NCBI GenBank assembly: GCA_013398055.1
Contig: VZRS01006715.1
Span: 186,001-250,000 of the forward strand
Origin: Ifrita kowaldi
Taxonomy: Eukaryota > Chordata > Aves > Passeriformes > Cinclosomatidae
Direction: 5' to 3'
DNA length: 64,000 bases
The notes under the pieces are model-generated. The model did no database searches. It had not been told where the DNA came from and saw nothing but the letters and a program-made list of their open reading frames with translations. Below, one piece after another: positions 59,014 to 64,000 of the stretch (its first letter is position 1; the number at the start of each line of letters is the position of its first letter). A program made the position numbers and the translations under genes.

Positions 59014-62000
59014 TACTTAAAGATTTTTATTAATTTGTCTGTAATAACGCAGAAATTGTTACAACTAACAAAATTATAGTTTTGGTGAAATATTTGCTAA
59101 AATACGTGGTCTAGTAAGGCTGGCTGAAGGACAGGATAGCAGAAATGTTTTGGAGAGAATGAAACCAAAAGATAGTGCCACTCAAGATGAGAATTAAGTT
59201 TGACTGGCTCGAGCAAATGAACTAACTTGAAAAACTAAGATTGATCTGGCTGATATAATCAAGAGGTTTATGATTAATTCTAACAAGAATAGATATGTTT
59301 TAAGCAGGTTTTTCTTTATGTTAATAAGCAGGTAAAATTTACGTGACATAAAATCAGGAAGTATGTCCAACACAAAGTAGGAGAGAGACTTAATTCCAAA
59401 TTAGCTTAGGGTGTATAGGAACAGAAAATTGTCTTGCACAACAGTCTGCATGAGAGGGTAAATGAAGGAAGAAACAATTCTTTCAATGGTCACCTGAGAT
59501 GTAGAGCAGAGACCAGGCACACTCCAATCGTTGCACTTTCTTTAGGGCTGCAGATTTCCAAGGTAGTGTATAAGACTGATCGAAGTGAATGATGTGAATT
59601 TCTCTGTAATTTGCTTCACAGAAATATCAATGTTAAACTTTGTTTAAACCACATCCAATAAAGACTTGTGGAAACTAATCGACTGTGAGGAGAAGGTTGT
59701 AAGATTTTACTGAGGTGCCAGGATACAGCTTTGATTAATTGGATATTAAATGACACTCAGTAATTTGACTGGTCATGAATTAATCTCTTTTCTTCCTGTT
59801 GATAGGTCTCATACCTCACTTATCACTATGTCAGGCATTTGATATAAGGTATTAAATCATTTTGAACATTTTTTAGATTACTCAGTTATAAGCCTTGTGA
59901 CTGTTTAATTTCATATCATTTGTTTGATGACAGCCCGTTACATTAAAAAGTCTAGAGGAATCTAATGACTCAGTCATGAAAATTTTGCACTTAGCAGCAA
60001 TTAGCAAGAACACCTGGTTGCAAGTAAAAGACAGAAAAACAGTTTCTTAGAGATGCCCTCATTGCAGAATAGAAGAAACATCAGGGCTTACAGTGGGCAA
60101 AAAAAAAAAGGTGCAACTCTAGAGAGACCAGTGAAAAAAGTGGAAATACACATTGGAGGACAGATCATATTTTATCCTGCAGTGCTTTGTTACGACAAAC
60201 CATGAACAGAATTAATAAAATGACAAAAATATGTGTCCATGGAAATGTCTAGAATTTTTCAGAGTGGATACATTCCCATTTTAAAACAAGTCCAAAATAA
60301 AGGTATTTAACAGAGAAGTAAAACTAGCAGTGAATATTCATACTGAACAGGTTATGTGAACACCCTAATTTTTCAAGCGGGTAGAAAATTTTCAGCTGTA
60401 TTAAGGTCCACAGAATTTTGCTTCAGTTTGGGAATACTGTTCTTAAGCACAGATTAGAAATGCAACCTCTAATCTTGCATTTTAATTTACTTAAATTGAC
60501 TATCTGTGCCCTTATAGATCACCACCGATATCAGTTGGGCCTGCAAATGTAGAATGAATTGAAGTACCATGGCTTTTCTGCCCCAAGATGGAAGGAGAGG
60601 AGAAAGAGAGGAGAAGTGTGATAAGTCCTTATTTGTATTGCACTGCATTGCTTCTGCAAGGGGATCCACAAGGGATTTAGTGTTGCTCCTACAGAGAGAA
60701 ATGAGACAAGGAGACCCACACTCATCTGTTGTCCCCTTAGGCCCAGGATCAAGATGTCATGGTATTAATTGCCAGTAAAGAGAATGAAAACACGTAAGAA
60801 TATAATTAAATAGGAAAAGTGAAGTAAAATACTTTCTAAAAATCCGTAATAATGACTAATGCAATTGACATCTGGCACCACTTTACATTTATATAGAGTA
60901 ATTGAGCTGACTAATTGACCTTTTGTTTCTTAATTTTTATGACATGTAAAAAAGTTTGCTTAGAAAGTAAAATGCAAGCAAAAAAGTTTTGGGTTTTTTA
61001 ATATAAATATATCAATTGTTTATATTATGATTTTCACTAACTGCTGGAATTATTCATGACCTTGTGAGTTTAGTAGTCTCAAAATATATAATTTGACCAC
61101 AAGGACAGTAAAATTGCAGAGCAAAATGGTCCTTGATTTTATCCCTTTTCACCATGCAAACTCAGAAACTTTGTTTCCTTTTTTTTTCTCATTTTTTGCT
61201 GCCATGGGGATGATTTTGCTTTGTGGAAGTAAAGCCAAAGGGACGATCTAGGTCTGAGAAAATATTATGCTAGAGCATAGTGTCCAAATTTAATTTCCTT
61301 ACGTAGTGTCAACACAGAACTACGTTGTACTATTTTAGAGGCAGACTGATTTCGAGCTTTTGATTTCCAGCTGTTCTACATTTCCTCAAGAGAAAAGGTG
61401 GTAATCCACATTGGTGTGTGTCATTTTGAAACAGTTTGAAACAGTCTACAATCTCACTGTAGAGAGACCACTAAAATGATAATCAGAATCTGGAATTAAC
61501 TGTTTAATATGTTAGGCCAGAAGATGTGAATGTAGTTTAATAGTGCATTACATACATGATCTTCATCCAAACTGAAGAGGAAATCTACTGCAAATACCAT
61601 TTACAATTCCAGCAAATAATGTCTGACCCTGTTCTGAGGAACCCATAACTACTAAATCCACAGATAGCTTCCTGAAGTATCTTTCATGTATATAGCTTTG
61701 TCTCTGTTAAGATAACTAGGCCAGCCTAGTAATTTTTACAATAAAGCATTTAACTCCATATAAATAATATTAAAAATACAGTTACACAAGACTTGAGGAT
61801 TTTTAGCATGCAGCCAGTGGAAAAAACACTCAGTAGCACTTGAACTGTGATTCAAAGAGATGCTTCATCCAACAAACACCTGCAAACAAAGTGTCCATTG
61901 CTTCCCTCAGACCTAATAAGAGACTTACTCTCATTCATTTCCAGACTTCCAAACATTTCCATTTCCAAACATCTTGCACTATCTCAGAAGAATCCTTTAG

Positions 62001-63019
62001 AACTATGTAGGAACAAAAAGGGCCCAAATATGGCAACCAATATTCAGGGAGAACTGGTAAAGTTTTGTTGTTTAAGGCTCTGTACCACTACAGTAGTATG
62101 GCAACAGGAGAAAGTCTACTCCTTAGTCAGGCGTACTTCATACATCATAACAAAACCAGCTGTTGATGAAAGGATACCCATTTCGGATACCAAACCATTT
62201 TGTTACATGGTCACATAGCAATGCTTAGCTCAAGCTCAAGATTGTGCATTGTGGAAGAGCATAAAGCTAGGAATGTTTTGAAAACTATATCCCCATGTTG
62301 ATTTTTTATAGTCTGGCAATAAGGAAGTCAAAGATAATATGGCAAAGTTATGTGACAGATTGTAATTTCCAGTTAGAAGCTCCAAAAGCTATGAAGATGC
62401 ATTGCACTATACCATCTTTGAAAGCAGCAAAGGCAAGGTGCTGTCCTGAGTTCAAATTCTTTATAAAGGTCAAGGTGAAACCATTTTCCTCCTGCTTCCG
62501 GAACCACTAATGAGAGACTATATTGATCTTTGTCCCAGCAATCCCTGATACAAAGAGATGACAAGGTAATCCAGTATAGCTTCATGAAATGATAAACAAA
62601 AGGGTCCCAAGTCTTCTGTCTGGTGTGCACTTACAAGGCATAATATTGCAAACAGGGCTAATTTTGTTATACATGATACCCATGGCAGCACTTAACAGAT
62701 AGAATGCAGCTGGACATAACACAATATAATGGACTGGCAGGCCATATCCCAAACAATGCAAGATTTTAACCCTGTTGCAAAGAAGAGTGTTTGACGTAAG
62801 GTTGTGACATGCACATGTGGCTTTGTAGCCATACAATATAGTAAGGCTTGTGACAAATTCTCGACTGAAGTTTACATAGTCTGTTTCAAATTAGTGTAGG
62901 TACTTATATGCAACTCCACATTTAAAAGGTGATTCACATTATAGTATCATTACATTAAGAAGAAAAGCAATTAATTTAAAAATAGTCTTGCAGAACACAT
63001 AATTGCCACTCCAGTTGAA
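59014..63019. other. Non-coding AT-rich stretch, no gene seen
   Basis: Unique AT-rich DNA. The 123-codon plus-strand frame at 61,847-62,218 has a plausible amino-acid mix but no domain that I recognise and no supporting splice or promoter context. I leave it uncalled. Confidence 0.55.
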
Positions 63020-63440
63020 TCAACACCACCTTAGTTTAGTCCTCAAATCCCATTGAAACCCTTGGAGCCATAGTATCCACTGCGAAGCACTTACGGACTG
63101 ACTGTCCCTGCCCAGCCTCACCTGGGCCTCCCACGCCACCCTGCCATGGCTCCATTTCGGCTCTGGTGAGGTGTGATGCTGGTGGAACATTAGAGTTTGA
63201 TTCTTTTCTTCTTCTTCTCCTGGACACACCCTAAGCCTGGTTTCTCCCTTTGCTGTTTCTGCTGTGGGACCTTGTGCCTGGCACCCTTCTCTATCCATCA
63301 CACTCAGATGCTTCTTGGAGTGGGCACCACTTTGGTGGATCACCCTTGGCTTCCGGCCCATCCTCCCTCACTGAGCAGCCTGGAACTCATTCTCCCTGGC
63401 ACACTAGTCAGGGTCCTTTGAAGCTACCAGGAGCATAAAT
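63020..63440. other. GC-richer patch, unclassified (possible repeat)
   Basis: About 420 bp of raised GC with a pyrimidine-rich plus strand and overlapping frames of 62-113 codons on both strands. The texture differs from the flanking AT-rich DNA, as a mobile-element fragment would. I see no CR1 block, LTR terminus or tail, so the origin is open. Confidence 0.35.
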
Positions 63441-64000
63441 GCTCATCCACTTCAATTCAAACTGCCTCTGTGGGAACTTAGAAAAATATTTTGAGCTCAG
63501 GACTGGGTATGTATACATCCAACCTCAGCTTTTAGTCCTGTAGAATTTTTTATTTCATTTTGACCTTCTGGGGTCATTCAACTACCAATTCTTTTATTAG
63601 AAAGGGAAGTAGGACCATTTGGTACTTTTAACACTTTTCTTATGTTTCATTAATGAATTTATGCTTTAGGAAATTATGTTATTTACAATGTGTTTACTCC
63701 TCCACCCAAGATGCATATTCTCTGTACAACAATTCACAATAAAAACATCATAAACTGAAAAAATGCAGATCTGATGAGGTTGCTTATTGCCATTGGTATG
63801 TGATTGCTGACGTGAAGGAAATATTTGTCACAAGTGTTTCTGCTGTACTTGTGAGAAGCCTTGTGGGATATTTTCTTAAATGGGGTTAAACTACAGCATG
63901 ATTAAGATGAACTGTTACTTCATAAATACCCTTTGATGTAAAAAGTGTTGCTTGATAAAAAGGTCCAAATATATGCCAGAGAAATGATGAGAGAAAAAGG
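63441..64000. other. Non-coding AT-rich sequence, nothing recognised
   Basis: AT-rich unique DNA to the end of the window, with no open frame or repeat of note. Confidence 0.55.

Noticed and set aside
1..64000. Bacterial, phage, CRISPR or operon-like systems
   Set aside because: No direct-repeat/spacer arrays, no long tightly packed frames and no ribosome-binding-site pattern. Composition and CR1 content indicate vertebrate nuclear DNA.

Overview
The window looks like ordinary AT-rich, CpG-poor nuclear DNA from a bird (or, less likely, a crocodilian or turtle). The main evidence is a set of CR1-type LINE retrotransposon fragments. Several end in the degenerate ATTCTRTG-type tail, and several still encode recognisable stretches of the CR1 reverse-transcriptase protein. 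I found no convincing host exon, tRNA, rRNA or other RNA gene, and no CpG island. There are no bacterial-type genes, CRISPR arrays or operons. The open reading frames are either transposon remnants or of a length expected by chance in DNA of this composition. I cannot name the species, the chromosome or the nearest host gene; the window is intergenic or lies inside a large intron.

Layout. Positions 1-45,100 are mostly unique non-coding DNA. They hold two short antisense CR1 fragments (6,126-6,562 and 38,321-38,762), a few microsatellites (5.2, 26.4, 33.2 and 35.8 kb), and a series of short head-to-tail duplications of 14-54 bp. One 291-bp solo LTR of an endogenous retrovirus lies at 27,610-27,900. 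From 45.1 to 56.6 kb there is a cluster of CR1 debris: a sense fragment (45,120-45,798), a longer sense fragment carrying part of the reverse-transcriptase domain (51,457-52,836), an antisense 5'/ORF1 segment abutting its 3' end (52,837-54,240), and two further sense 3' ends (55,421-56,046 and 56,520-56,637). A second copy of the same solo LTR lies in the opposite orientation at 58,717-59,007. The rest is unique sequence, apart from a GC-richer unclassified patch near 63.0-63.4 kb.

The best-supported observation is the LTR pair. Both copies are exactly 291 bp, begin TGTAG, end in CA, differ at about 12 positions with no gaps, and keep a TATA box at the same offset. Each is flanked by its own perfect 6-bp target-site duplication (CCTTAC and CATGCC). 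They are therefore two independent, fairly recent insertions of one retrovirus family that later lost their internal regions. They point toward each other across about 31 kb. No set of genes works together here: the window shows transposon insertion, decay and small-scale duplication, with no encoded pathway. I saw no sign of a previously undescribed biological system.
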